From Bifidobacterium oedipodis (lineage in GTDB: Bacteria > Actinomycetota > Actinomycetes > Actinomycetales > Bifidobacteriaceae), in NCBI RefSeq assembly GCF_012932425.1, contig NZ_JAAIII010000001.1, forward strand, positions 434,001 through 498,000: a stretch of DNA of 64,000 nucleotides. The letters are read 5' to 3'. Of the stretch, positions 1 through 7,936 are shown piece by piece. The first letter of the stretch is position 1. Every line of letters begins with the position of its first letter. Both the position numbers and the translations under genes were made by a program. The notes beneath the pieces were generated by a model. It worked only from the letters and a program-made list of their open reading frames with translations. It did not search any database and had not been told where the DNA came from.

Positions 1-915
1 CTTCAGGCATGCCGAAGCGGCGATATACGCGCTCATATCGGTCATTGCGGCCAGAGGATCCGGGGCTGCGGTGATGGGGAGACCAGTGATGCGCGCCAAA
101 TGCTCGGTTGCGGCTTTACGGAACCGCAGATCTGCACAGATACCAGTGCCAATGGCCGTGGCGCCAAGGTTCAGAATTGTCAGATCCGGTACCAAACGTT
201 CCATCGCTGCAATGTCAAGTTTAAGGAAGCTTGCGAAGGCGTGGAATTCTTGGCCGAAGGTCATTGGCACTGCGTCCTGCAGCTGGGTGCGACCCAGCTT
301 GACGTCATTGGCATGCTTGTCGGCCAAATCGTGGAACGATTGGCGCAATTTCTCCGTGGCATCGATTAGGGGGTGCAGCGCATCGACAATCGCCAGTTTG
401 CAGGCTGCCGGATACGTGTCGTTCGTGGACTGCGAATGATTCACCTGGTCGTTTGGATGGATGAAGGCGTAATCGCCACGCTGGTGGCCGGCCAGTTCGA
501 GCGCGCGGTTAGCGATTACCTCGTTCATATTCATATTGGCAGAGGTGCCGGCACCACCCTGCAATACATCCACGGGGAATTGGTCGGCCAAGCCGCCGTT
601 CTCGATTTCCAAACATGCTTGTTCAATGAGTGATGCCTTGTCAGCGTCGATTAAACCGAGTTCGGCGTTGGCGGCAGCACAAGCGCGTTTAACCGTCGCG
701 TACGCCTTGATCAGGCTCGGATGGTCACCATCCGTAACGCCGGAGACAGGGAAATTGCCGATGGCTCGCTGCGTGTGAATACCCCAATACGCGTCGGCTG
801 GCACTGCAAGTTTGCCGATGCAGTCATGTTCGATACGGGTGGTGGGGGAGAGGTCTGGTGTTGCCGAATTATTTTTGGTCGGCGGAACCGTCTGTGGTTC
901 ATTCATAGTGCTCAT
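1..915 (-). CDS. aspA: aspartate ammonia-lyase, 5' part (runs off left edge)
   Basis: This is the N-terminal ~305 residues of a fumarase/aspartase superfamily lyase that deaminates L-aspartate to fumarate and ammonia in the cytoplasm. The reverse strand reads without a stop from the ATG at 915 to the window edge. Family motifs visible are GGAGTSANMNMNEV and HPNDQVNHSQSTNDTYP, which form part of the tetramer active site. The HPN...SQSTND form fits aspartase better than fumarase. The signature GSSxMPxKxNP loop and the C-terminus lie outside the window. A second in-frame ATG follows three codons later (906) and neither has a strong ribosome binding site. The N-terminus carries a ~25-residue polar extension rich in Pro, Thr and Asn before the first conserved segment. 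It is divergent from the SDR gene starting at 1029. Confidence 0.88.
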   Translation of the reverse strand, partial: MSTMNEPQTVPPTKNNSATPDLSPTTRIEHDCIGKLAVPADAYWGIHTQRAIGNFPVSGVTDGDHPSLIKAYATVKRACAAANAELGLIDADKASLIEQACLEIENGGLADQFPVDVLQGGAGTSANMNMNEVIANRALELAGHQRGDYAFIHPNDQVNHSQSTNDTYPAACKLAIVDALHPLIDATEKLRQSFHDLADKHANDVKLGRTQLQDAVPMTFGQEFHAFASFLKLDIAAMERLVPDLTILNLGATAIGTGICADLRFRKAATEHLARITGLPITAAPDPLAAMTDMSAYIAASACLK

Positions 916-1028
916 GCCATCATCATCGCCCATCAACGGGCGAAACGCCATGCGCGGCACGTCCGCCTTGCGCGAACAATCCAGTATGATGGCCCCAAGA
1001 GATAAACCGGTTCGAGGAGGAATGGACA

Positions 1029-1736
1029 ATGGCTGACGCTCAAGGCAGGAACATTGCAATCGTTACAGGCAGCGCGCTGGGACTTGGCTATGAACTGACC
1101 AAGCAGCTTATCGAATGTGGCTGGTTCGTGGCAGGCATCGACTTCGATGCGGAACGCCAGGCCGAGCTTAGCGAACAGTTCACATCTGACAAATATCAGG
1201 CCTATGTTGGTGACATCTCCGACGAGAAATTCGTCAAAGAATCCGTGGCAGACATCGCCAAGCGTGGTCATATCGATTTGCTGATCAACAACGCCGGGCA
1301 GCCAAGTTTCAAGGTACCGACCGCCTATGAAGCTGCCGACGTTGACAAGTGCCTCAAGGGGCTTAAGGGCATGGTATTGTTCAGCGTCGAAACGTTGAAG
1401 GCCACCGGCGAGCGCGACGTAAAGATCGCCAACGTTATGAGTACGGCTGCCACGCGCGGCAACGCCAACGAAAGTGTCTACTGTGCCACCAAGTGGGGCG
1501 AGAAGGGATACACGAAGAGCCTGCAGGCTGCCTACAAGGGTACCAGCGTGAAAATCGTGGGCGTATACCCTGGCGGCATCGATACCGCGTTCTACCGAGA
1601 CAGCCACGACTATGTTTCGGTAGAAAAGCAGCACACCTTCATGCGCGCCGATCAGCTTGCCGAAGTGATTCTGTTTAATCTCGTCAATAACGCCAACCTG
1701 ACGGTCAGTGACATCGAAATCAACCGCAACAGCTGA
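1029..1736 (+). CDS. SDR family NAD(P)-dependent oxidoreductase
   Basis: A 235-residue classical short-chain dehydrogenase/reductase, a cytoplasmic Rossmann-fold oxidoreductase. Visible motifs are the cofactor loop TGSALGLG (residues 13-20), NNAG (87-90), the catalytic Ser at about 138, and YCATK (Tyr151, Lys155). An acidic Asp38 after strand beta-2 (GIDFD) suggests NAD(H) preference, which is an inference. The start has a good ribosome binding site, GAGGAGG at 1015-1021. Length is at the short end for the family. The substrate cannot be told from sequence. It is divergent from aspA and tail-to-tail with the methyltransferase gene, 15 bp away. Confidence 0.85.
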   Translation: MADAQGRNIAIVTGSALGLGYELTKQLIECGWFVAGIDFDAERQAELSEQFTSDKYQAYVGDISDEKFVKESVADIAKRGHIDLLINNAGQPSFKVPTAYEAADVDKCLKGLKGMVLFSVETLKATGERDVKIANVMSTAATRGNANESVYCATKWGEKGYTKSLQAAYKGTSVKIVGVYPGGIDTAFYRDSHDYVSVEKQHTFMRADQLAEVILFNLVNNANLTVSDIEINRNS

Positions 1737-1751
1737 ACCGGCGCGCGGGCA

Positions 1752-2561
1752 CTACAGCTGGGCGAGGAAGAAGAACCTTGGCATCGGAATGAGCACAGTG
1801 CCATCGACCTGAAGCGGGTAGAGGGCACGCAGTCGATCCACGAAAGCTTGTTCGTATTCGCGGCGCAGGTTTGCGTCGGGCAGTTGGGCCAGATAGGGGC
1901 GCATGCCTGTGCCGCGATACCATTCGATGACACCGTCGTAGCCGTTCAGCGCATGAATGTAGGTGGTTTCCCACACTTCGACGTGCTTGGACAGGGGCGC
2001 GATGAGATCGTAATAAGCGCTCACATCAAAATGGTCACCGCCCAGATGATGGTAGGGGCGTGTGCCTGCGGTGCCAATGTATTCGCTGAAGGGGGCAGTG
2101 GTTGCCAGTTCGCGCATGATGGTGTGTGCCGGCTGTTTGATGGTTTGCGTGAACTGGCAGGCTGCCACTCCGCCCGACTTGACGCGGCGCAGCATGGCCG
2201 GAATCACCTCGCGATGGTTCGGCACCCACTGCAGGCAGGCGTTGGTGAACGCCACATCGAAGTCGTTCGGCAAGGTATCAAGCTCGGCGGCATCAAGCAC
2301 CTGGAAGGTCATGTTCGGGTAGTCATGCCGAGCCGTTGCTATCATCTCCGCTGAAGTGTCGATGCCCAGCGCGTCGGCCTTGGCATAGCGTGAAGCAAGT
2401 TGTGCGGTGCTGTTACCCGGCCCGCAACCAATGTCCAGCAGCTTGTGCGGCATGCCGTCATCGGCGGGAAGGCGATTGACCAGGTCGCGGCTTGGCTGTG
2501 TGCGCTGATCGGAGAATTTTAGGTATTGTGCTGCATCCCATGTGAATGTCATGATTCGCAT
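1752..2561 (-). CDS. tam: trans-aconitate 2-methyltransferase family protein
   Basis: A 269-residue SAM-dependent class I methyltransferase. The SAM-binding motif LLDIGCGPGNST is near residue 41, followed by GIDTSAEMIATAR and the AFTNACLQWVPNH segment. The WDAAQYLKFSDQRTQPSRDL opening and the C-terminal TTYIHAL...GMRPYL block match Tam, which methylates trans-aconitate, a spontaneous by-product and inhibitor of the citrate pathway. The family assignment is strong, and the substrate rests on that similarity. The ATG at 2561 is chosen because GAGG lies four bases upstream. A later ATG (2552) would leave it too far away. It is a single gene, convergent with the SDR gene. Confidence 0.8.
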   Translation of the reverse strand: MRIMTFTWDAAQYLKFSDQRTQPSRDLVNRLPADDGMPHKLLDIGCGPGNSTAQLASRYAKADALGIDTSAEMIATARHDYPNMTFQVLDAAELDTLPNDFDVAFTNACLQWVPNHREVIPAMLRRVKSGGVAACQFTQTIKQPAHTIMRELATTAPFSEYIGTAGTRPYHHLGGDHFDVSAYYDLIAPLSKHVEVWETTYIHALNGYDGVIEWYRGTGMRPYLAQLPDANLRREYEQAFVDRLRALYPLQVDGTVLIPMPRFFFLAQL

Positions 2562-2660
2562 ACTACCTCAGCACTCATGTTGTAGCGTCTTTAGGTTCGA
2601 AACCTGACTGCGGGTGACTATTCGGCTCCGGCAGCACGCGCAGTCAGTGTCTGAATATCT

Positions 2661-3320
2661 CTACTGGTCGGTGGGCTTTACGGGATGACGAATCACGGTT
2701 TTGAGGTTTTCGGGCTTACTTTTGCGCGGATCGCTCAGATAGATCTCGTGGTGATAACGAGAAGCTCCGAAGTCAAGTGCGTAACCCTGCTCATTGGCGT
2801 ATGCATCGAGTGCGGTGATGGTGGCGGGCTCATCGTCGTAGGGACCCTTGTGCATGACCTGTGCGACCGTGCCCTCGTCGAAGTCGAACAGGAATGCGCG
2901 CGAAACGTCTGTTTCGGGGTGTTTGGCCGCGAACTGTTCACGCGCATGCTCGAACACATTCGGTGTGACGAATTCGGGCAGACGAATCATCGAAATCCAG
3001 TGAAAATCGGATTTGCGCGAATAATCGATGCCAGTCAGCATGCCGTCGTCGGTCATCCACCACAGGCCTTCCAACGGCGGCACCACATAGTCGAAATAGC
3101 CGTCGATCTGATCATCGGGATTCTTGGACTTCTTGCTCATTTTGATAGTGAACGAGATGCCATACAACAGTTGCAGCGTCGTCTGATAGTCGCCACCCTC
3201 TTCATTCGGGTCCCCTTTGCCCTCAACCGCCACAAAGCTCATGCGCGGCACCTCGACAATCGCCGGCTTAGTCTTCGGCTGATACAGGTCCTTGTATTCC
3301 TTCTTATAGTCGAATGGCAT
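2661..3320 (-). CDS. GyrI-like small-molecule-binding domain protein
   Basis: A 219-residue protein of the GyrI-like/SRPBCC-type ligand-binding group, opening with FDYKKEYKDLYQPK and containing VEVPRMSFVAVEGKGDPN, the usual first strand of stand-alone GyrI-like proteins. It carries no DNA-binding domain, so it is not itself a regulator. Related proteins bind or hydrolyse small cyclic or toxic ligands, but the substrate here is unknown. The ATG at 3320 is preceded by GGAGAAGCTC. Its upstream region contains an 11-nt G/C homopolymer and a 12-bp palindrome, about 50-75 bp from the start codon (listed separately), which could affect expression. Confidence 0.75.
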   Translation of the reverse strand: MPFDYKKEYKDLYQPKTKPAIVEVPRMSFVAVEGKGDPNEEGGDYQTTLQLLYGISFTIKMSKKSKNPDDQIDGYFDYVVPPLEGLWWMTDDGMLTGIDYSRKSDFHWISMIRLPEFVTPNVFEHAREQFAAKHPETDVSRAFLFDFDEGTVAQVMHKGPYDDEPATITALDAYANEQGYALDFGASRYHHEIYLSDPRKSKPENLKTVIRHPVKPTDQ

Positions 3321-3370
3321 GAGCTTCTCCGGTCAGTTGGGTTGGATTGTTTGCTTGTGGAATAGTTTAC

Positions 3371-3394
3371 GGGGGGGGGGGATTGTTGCAACAA
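3371..3394. repeat. 11-nt homopolymer (G on +, C on -) next to TTGTTGCAACAA palindrome
   Basis: Eleven consecutive G residues occupy 3371-3381, immediately followed by the perfect 12-bp palindrome TTGTTGCAACAA at 3383-3394. Both lie upstream of the minus-strand GyrI-like gene that starts at 3320. On the minus strand TTGTTG could serve as a -35 element and TAAACT (just past the tract) as a -10, with the tract in the spacer. This is inferred; the promoter was not shown. Confidence 0.6.
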
Positions 3395-3635
3395 GGATGC
3401 GATCGGTTGCCTCGTTTTGCCTTCGTCGGCCAGTTTGTTTTGTTGGTCGACAGCTCTGGTTTGCTGGTTATGATGCGAAACGCTATTTTGCCTTGGCTTC
3501 CTTGCTGCCATCCTTAGGCTATCCTTGAACAGTTGCTTCGGCGAAAGGCTGAAGCGCTTTACGCCGGTGGTCTCTGGACACTGAGACCGTTTGTTGTTCG
3601 ATTATACCTTCCGATGCGATGACGATGGAGGTTCT

Positions 3636-4376
3636 ATGGCGTCCGTGAGCTGCGAAGATATTCAGGTTGACCTGCAAGGAATGACAGATGAAGAGTATCG
3701 CATATTCAACGCGAAACTGATTCCGAACGTGGATCCGTCGACGATGTTGGGCGTGAGGATTCCTAAGCTTCGTGCATATGCGAAAGAGCTGCTGGCTGCG
3801 GACAAAGCCAAAGGCACGTCAACAGTTGTTGGGTTCATGAATAACCTTCCCCACGCTCTATTTGAAGAGAACATGCTGCATGCGTTGCTGATCGGTATGG
3901 CTGCTCACACGACGGATAAAGCTTTCGATATGCTGGATAGATTTCTGCCATTTGTGGACAATTGGGCCGTCTGTGATGCGATATCGGTGAAGGCGTTTCG
4001 TTCCAAGAAGGCGAACGCACAGGCGATTGAAACGAAGTTATGCGAATGGGTTGCCGATGGGCGCACGTATGTTGTGCGCTATGCCGTGGACACTCTGATG
4101 ACGGATTTTCTTGACGACCCGCGTTTTCGACCGGATCAGTTAGCGGTAGTAGCCGGTGTGCGCTCAACGGAATATTACGTGAATATGGCTCGCGCATGGT
4201 ATTTCGCCACGGCTTTGGCCAAACAATGGGATACCGCCATTGCTGTGTTTCAGTCCGATGCATCACCCGAATTGCGTCTGGATGACTGGACTCACAATAA
4301 AAGCATTCAGAAAGCCCGCGAATCCCGTCGCATCCCATCTGATCGCAAAGAATATCTTGTCAGCCTCAAACGGTGA
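3636..4376 (+). CDS. DNA alkylation repair (AlkD-like) protein
   Basis: A ~246-residue all-helical HEAT-like-repeat protein of the AlkC/AlkD DNA alkylation repair group. Members excise N3- and N7-alkylpurines as DNA glycosylases, though many relatives are untested. The diagnostic segment FVDNWAVCDAISVKAF (DNWxxCD) is present, followed by the helical run WVADGRTYVVRYAVDTLMTDFL. The ATG at 3636 is chosen because GGAGG sits five bases upstream. An in-frame TTG at 3591 would add 15 residues (mostly Asp/Gly-rich) without a binding site. The 315 bp between this start and the GyrI-like start hold the homopolymer tract and a small GGTCTC/GAGACC hairpin near 3570-3589, but no gene. Confidence 0.8.
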   Translation: MASVSCEDIQVDLQGMTDEEYRIFNAKLIPNVDPSTMLGVRIPKLRAYAKELLAADKAKGTSTVVGFMNNLPHALFEENMLHALLIGMAAHTTDKAFDMLDRFLPFVDNWAVCDAISVKAFRSKKANAQAIETKLCEWVADGRTYVVRYAVDTLMTDFLDDPRFRPDQLAVVAGVRSTEYYVNMARAWYFATALAKQWDTAIAVFQSDASPELRLDDWTHNKSIQKARESRRIPSDRKEYLVSLKR

Positions 4377-4398
4377 TGAATCGCCACACCAGTAATTA

Positions 4399-4438
4399 TT
4401 GACAGTGACAATGTTTGATGATAATGTTGACATTGTCA
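4399..4438 (+). promoter_or_regulatory. promoter with 9-bp inverted-repeat operator for the HicA-like cassette
   Basis: TTGACA (4399-4404) is followed by GATAAT (4420-4425) with a 15-bp spacer. Overlying it is a perfect inverted repeat, TGACAATGT (4406-4414) and ACATTGTCA (4430-4438), separated by 15 bp, about one and a half helical turns. A symmetric operator across the -10 fits autoregulation by a DNA-binding partner. The HTH protein at 4742 is the obvious candidate, by inference. Confidence 0.6.
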
Positions 4439-4459
4439 GCAATTCAGTTGACGACGACG

Positions 4460-4672
4460 ATGAAAGGTTGTCCCATACAGGATAAACGCATCGCGCCGCT
4501 TCTCGAACGGCTTGAGGAGCAGGGATGGCGTATCGAGCCTATGAAAAAGGGCTGGATGTGCTATCCGTCCGACAAATCGAAGCAGGCAGTGGCCATTCAC
4601 AAAACACCTTCGGATGTGCGGTGGTATGAAAATTGTCTGACATATCTTCGACGTGGCGGGTTCCAAGAGTGA
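4460..4672 (+). CDS. HicA-like small dsRBD-fold protein (putative toxin)
   Basis: A 70-residue protein opening MKGCPIQDKR. The layout resembles HicA mRNA interferases: a first helix RIAPLLERLEEQGWRI, strands KKGWMCYPSD and QAVAIHKTP, and a last helix WYENCLTYLRRGGF. HicA normally has a catalytic His in a GSHH-type turn. Here that place reads KKGWMCY, so the canonical His is absent and RNase activity is uncertain. The ATG at 4460 is chosen because the conserved part begins there. In-frame TTG codons upstream at 4415-4451 would add residues read from the operator. No clear ribosome binding site precedes it, so it may be read from a short leader. It is followed by a hairpin and the HTH gene at 4742, a toxin-antitoxin-like order. 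Confidence 0.55.
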   Translation: MKGCPIQDKRIAPLLERLEEQGWRIEPMKKGWMCYPSDKSKQAVAIHKTPSDVRWYENCLTYLRRGGFQE

Positions 4673-4680
4673 GCGGCGGT

Positions 4681-4709
4681 GCCCCGACGGTGAGTTCGAC
4701 CGTCGGGGC
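4681..4709 (+). terminator. 11-bp perfect hairpin between the two cassette genes
   Basis: GCCCCGACGGT (4681-4691) pairs perfectly with ACCGTCGGGGC (4699-4709) around a 7-nt loop. There is no T-run after it, so it may attenuate or protect mRNA rather than fully terminate. It begins 9 bp after the stop of the HicA-like gene and ends 33 bp before the next start. Confidence 0.5.
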
Positions 4710-4741
4710 TATTCGTCGTGTGGTCGATCAAGGAGGTTTGT

Positions 4742-5236
4742 GTGACGGGTAAACAGTGGCAGGTCACGGTGGATTTCAAGACTGAACAAGGATTCGACGC
4801 AGAGAAAGCTTTCGATCTCATGGAGGAAATCGGGGCATATGGGGCGAGCGTCGCCGTTAATCCAAATGGAGACGGTGGCAGCGTGACGCTGGCCGTCGAA
4901 TCGGGCGATGCCGCCAAGGCGTGTTCTGATGCGCTTGACTTGCTTGCCGGCACCCAATCCTTGCCAAAGCATGAGGTGTGCGCCATTGCGGCAGCCGAAT
5001 GGGATGAAGCGACGCGACGTAATCGCGAGCCGTTGTATCCGAAGGTCGTAGGCTATGCCGAAATCGCCCGGATGGCCGACGTGAGCAGACAACGTGCATA
5101 TAAATTCCCAGAGATAGGCTCATTTCCCAAGCCTGTTATAGAGACTTCGCAAGGGCCGCTCTATTCCGAAAGCGCAGTCGAGGCATGGCTCGCAAATCGC
5201 ATACGAAAAGCAGGCCGACCTAAATCCATCTCTTAG
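4742..5236 (+). CDS. two-domain protein with C-terminal HTH (putative antitoxin/autoregulator)
   Basis: A 164-residue protein with a GTG start at 4742, chosen for the excellent site AAGGAGG at 4730-4736. Residues ~1-65 form an alpha/beta unit (WQVTVDFKTEQGFDAEKAFDLMEEIG...VTLAVESGDAAKACSDALDLL) resembling the small ferredoxin-like folds in HicB-type partners. Residues ~105-158 resemble an AlpA/MerR-type winged helix (VGYAEIARMADVSRQRAYKF...GPLYSESAVEAWLANR). With the HicA-like gene upstream and a palindromic promoter ahead of both, I infer a DNA-binding antitoxin-like regulator. No database match was made, and the function is unproven. Confidence 0.55.
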   Translation: MTGKQWQVTVDFKTEQGFDAEKAFDLMEEIGAYGASVAVNPNGDGGSVTLAVESGDAAKACSDALDLLAGTQSLPKHEVCAIAAAEWDEATRRNREPLYPKVVGYAEIARMADVSRQRAYKFPEIGSFPKPVIETSQGPLYSESAVEAWLANRIRKAGRPKSIS

Positions 5237-5393
5237 GAATCTGTGATTGCGGGCAAAGAATATTCCTCATCATATTCTCACCCATAGGGAGAATGCATGG
5301 ATACTTATATGCGATAGGTATTGGATATGAGAGCGTTGAGATGATGTAATGCCTTGTAGCACGCTTAGCAGATGAAAGAAAGGTGAAACCGTC

Positions 5394-6347
5394 ATGGCTG
5401 AAGAGCATTACATCGCACCGTTGAGCGACGCCGTGGAGCACAAGCACGTTTTCTATCCCAACCGTTACGGGTATACGATCGCCGGCGACCTGTACGTCGC
5501 CAAGACGGCCGATTTGAACGATGGCGAGAAGCTGCCGGCGATTATCGTCGGTGCGCCCTACGGCGGTGTGAAGGAGCAAGGCCCCTGCGTCTACGCGAAC
5601 GAACTTGCCCAGCGAGGTTTCGTGGTGCTCACTTTCGATCCCTGCCATATGGGGGAGTCATCGGGTTATCCGCGTCATGTATCGTCTCCCGACCTGTTCA
5701 CCGAGAACTTCAGCGCCGGCGTCGACTATCTCGGACTGCAGAACTTCGTGGACCGCGAGCGCATCGGCGCGATCGGCATCTGCGGCTCGGGCGGCTTCGC
5801 CCTGTCCGCCGCGCAGATGGATCCGCGCATCAAGGCCGTCGCCACCGCAAGCATGTACGATATGACCGCCGCCGCACGTCTCGGCATGGACGCGCAGACC
5901 ATCGCCGCGCGCAAGGAGCAGCTGGCCCGCCAGCGTTGGGTGGATGCTGAAAACGGCTATCCCGAATACAATCCGTACTTCCCCGACCAGCCGCTCGACG
6001 AGGTGCCGGCCGAACTGGAGGAGCCCGACGCCGAATGGTTCCGCTTCTATGCGTTGAAGCGTGGCTTCCATCCGCGTGCGCGTGGCGGCTTCACCACCAC
6101 CAGCGATATGGCGTTCATGAACTATCGTCTGCTTGACTACATCGACGAGATCTCGCCGCGCCCGATCATGTTCATCGTCGGTGACCGCGCCCACTCGCGC
6201 TTCTTCAGTGAGAACGCCTACGCCGCTGCCAAGGAGCCGAAGCAGATGGTCGTGGTGGATGACGCCGAGCACATCGATTTGTACGACCGCACCGACCGCA
6301 TTCCCTTCGACAAGATCGAAGAGTTCTTCGCCTCCAACCTCAAGTGA
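5394..6347 (+). CDS. alpha/beta hydrolase with Cys-type nucleophile elbow
   Basis: A 317-residue alpha/beta-hydrolase fold protein similar in layout to YcjY and dienelactone-hydrolase-like enzymes. The oxyanion-side motif is VGAPYGGVKEQG. The nucleophile elbow reads GICGSGGF, placing a Cys (residue 130) where most members have Ser. The acid and base are probably in IMFIVGDRAHS and DDAEHIDLYDR. It has no signal peptide and is likely cytoplasmic. The substrate is unknown. The start has AGAAAGG upstream (5377-5383). The 157-bp upstream gap holds A/T-rich sequence but no clear operator. A strong hairpin follows the stop. Confidence 0.8.
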   Translation: MAEEHYIAPLSDAVEHKHVFYPNRYGYTIAGDLYVAKTADLNDGEKLPAIIVGAPYGGVKEQGPCVYANELAQRGFVVLTFDPCHMGESSGYPRHVSSPDLFTENFSAGVDYLGLQNFVDRERIGAIGICGSGGFALSAAQMDPRIKAVATASMYDMTAAARLGMDAQTIAARKEQLARQRWVDAENGYPEYNPYFPDQPLDEVPAELEEPDAEWFRFYALKRGFHPRARGGFTTTSDMAFMNYRLLDYIDEISPRPIMFIVGDRAHSRFFSENAYAAAKEPKQMVVVDDAEHIDLYDRTDRIPFDKIEEFFASNLK

Positions 6348-6379
6348 CGCACAGCGCCATATCGAAGGCGTACCGATGG

Positions 6380-6417
6380 CCGGCCGTCCGAGAGTGACCG
6401 ATCTCTCGGACGGCCGG
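6380..6417 (+). terminator. 15-bp perfect hairpin after the hydrolase gene
   Basis: Arms 6380-6394 (CCGGCCGTCCGAGAG) and 6403-6417 are perfectly complementary around an 8-nt loop. No T-tract follows. It lies 33 bp after the hydrolase stop and ~49 bp before the next start. It could act as a terminator or as an mRNA 3'-end stabiliser. Confidence 0.55.
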
Positions 6418-6465
6418 TCGCGGCGTAACCATCACCCGTCCACGCAAAAAGAAAGATGCAACACA

Positions 6466-7191
6466 ATGAACAGACCGTACATCTTCTGCCATATGATGAC
6501 CTCTCTTGACGGCAAGATCATGGGCAAATACATGAGCACGCCGGAGGGCGATGCGGCCGGTGCCGTGTTCGATTCGATTACCTTCGGCGAAAACCCCTAC
6601 TACAAGCACCAGGGTTGGCTGTCTGGCCGTGTGACCACCGACGACAACTTCACCTTCTACGCCGAGCCCGAACTCGACGAGACGGCCGGGGAAGTCCCGG
6701 AAGGTGATTACGTGGCCGAGAAGACCGGCATGTATTACGTGTCGGTCGACCCGTCCGGCAGACTCGGCTGGAAGCGCAACAGCCTCACCTATGCGGGTGC
6801 CACCGCGCATGTTGTCGAAGTGCTGACAGGCAAAGCTTCCAATGCATATAAGGCGTTCCTGCACGGACTCAACATCTCCTACGTCATCGCCGGCGACGAC
6901 GTGCTCGACTATGCGGTGGCGCTCGCCAAGCTCAAGGAATTGTTCGGCGTCGAGACGTTGATGCTTGGCGGTGGCGGCGTGCTCAACTGGTCGTTCATCC
7001 AAGCGGGCATGTGCGACGAAGTGAGTATCGTCGTCGCGTCCGCCGCCGATGGCTCGAACAGCACTCCCGCCCTGTTCGACACCCGTGAGGGCTTGTCCGA
7101 TGACACTCCAATCGGCTTCGAGCTGCAAAGCGCCGAAGTCAAGGACGGCAACACCCTGTGGCTGCGCTATCTGGTCAAGCAATCAGCTTGA
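6466..7191 (+). CDS. dihydrofolate reductase/RibD C-terminal family protein
   Basis: A 241-residue stand-alone RibD-C/DHFR-fold reductase. The N-terminus IFCHMMTSLDGKIMG is the usual family start and LKELFGVETLMLGGGGVLNWSFI is the NADPH-binding GGG segment. Relatives reduce pyrimidine or pteridine-like substrates with NADPH, but many are uncharacterised. The deaminase half of bifunctional RibD is missing and there are no riboflavin genes nearby, so a role in riboflavin synthesis is unlikely. The ATG at 6466 is chosen because homology starts there. An in-frame upstream ATG at 6133 would run through the hydrolase gene in another frame and is rejected. Upstream AAAGAAAG is a weak binding site. 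Confidence 0.8.
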   Translation: MNRPYIFCHMMTSLDGKIMGKYMSTPEGDAAGAVFDSITFGENPYYKHQGWLSGRVTTDDNFTFYAEPELDETAGEVPEGDYVAEKTGMYYVSVDPSGRLGWKRNSLTYAGATAHVVEVLTGKASNAYKAFLHGLNISYVIAGDDVLDYAVALAKLKELFGVETLMLGGGGVLNWSFIQAGMCDEVSIVVASAADGSNSTPALFDTREGLSDDTPIGFELQSAEVKDGNTLWLRYLVKQSA

Positions 7192-7213
7192 GTCGTGGCG
7201 AGTGAATATGACT

Positions 7214-7244
7214 GAAGGCGGGTGGCGCTATGCCGTCCGCCTTC
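7214..7244 (+). terminator. hairpin between convergent genes
   Basis: GAAGGCGG (7214-7221) pairs with CCGCCTTC (7237-7244). It lies 23 bp after the reductase stop and could terminate that transcript. There is no strong T-tract. The rest of the gap to 7341 shows nothing recognisable. Confidence 0.4.
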
Positions 7245-7340
7245 CGCCTATGATGCGGTCGAGCGTGTGCGAGGGGCGTTTAGTGTTGGATTGAAGAGGG
7301 GTTCGGTGGCATGCGAACGGCGAACGCCGGCGGTGCCGCC

Positions 7341-7829
7341 TTATCGACGCGAACGCAGGAACGCCTGCGGGTGTAGGTATACGATGATGGCCGAACGGAG
7401 TGTGAAATACACGCAGAAATAAAACACGATATGCCAGATGGGCATTGTGATGTGCGTGCAATACCCCACAGCGGCGGTGAGGATTATCTTTCCCACGAAG
7501 AACATGAACCATGCCCGCACATATGACATGTCATGCCAGATGTAATAGACGCCGTCGATTTGCTCGACCATCTTCTTATGCCCCAAGTACCACGCTTTAA
7601 CGAGTGCGATAGCTGTGATCAGCGCCAAATCGAGAATTTCGGCCTCCGTGTGCACCCCGTCATAGGCCTGCGTCAAACCCCAAAACAGGACGACGATCAT
7701 GATGATGAAACGGCGTAGTCCGGCCTTCCTTTTGCGCATGCCGCCCAACATCACATAGGCGAGATACGCAAGATACAACACAAGCGCGATAAGCAGTTGG
7801 AATAGGGGCAGATTGAGAAGCTGGTTCAT
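7341..7829 (-). CDS. multi-pass membrane protein, unknown
   Basis: A 162-residue protein with four to five predicted membrane segments: LFQLLIALVLYLAYLAYVML, RFIIMIVVLFWGL, ILDLALITAIALVKAWYL, AWFMFFVGKIILTAAVGY and IWHIVFYFCVYFTLR. A KRK loop after the first segment would lie inside. No family was recognised. The ATG at 7829 is chosen because GGAG lies nine bases upstream. An upstream in-frame start at 7997 would overlap the divergent regulator. It faces a TetR gene head-to-head, with palindromes between them, which suggests it is that regulator's target. Confidence 0.6.
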   Translation of the reverse strand: MNQLLNLPLFQLLIALVLYLAYLAYVMLGGMRKRKAGLRRFIIMIVVLFWGLTQAYDGVHTEAEILDLALITAIALVKAWYLGHKKMVEQIDGVYYIWHDMSYVRAWFMFFVGKIILTAAVGYCTHITMPIWHIVFYFCVYFTLRSAIIVYLHPQAFLRSRR

Positions 7830-7936
7830 GTGATTGACTCCTGTGGAAAGATAAGCGACACTGTTGCATAACGTGACATGTTGAATATAATGAGGAGTCC
7901 GATGGTCGGCAACCATCACACGAACGACATATGTAC

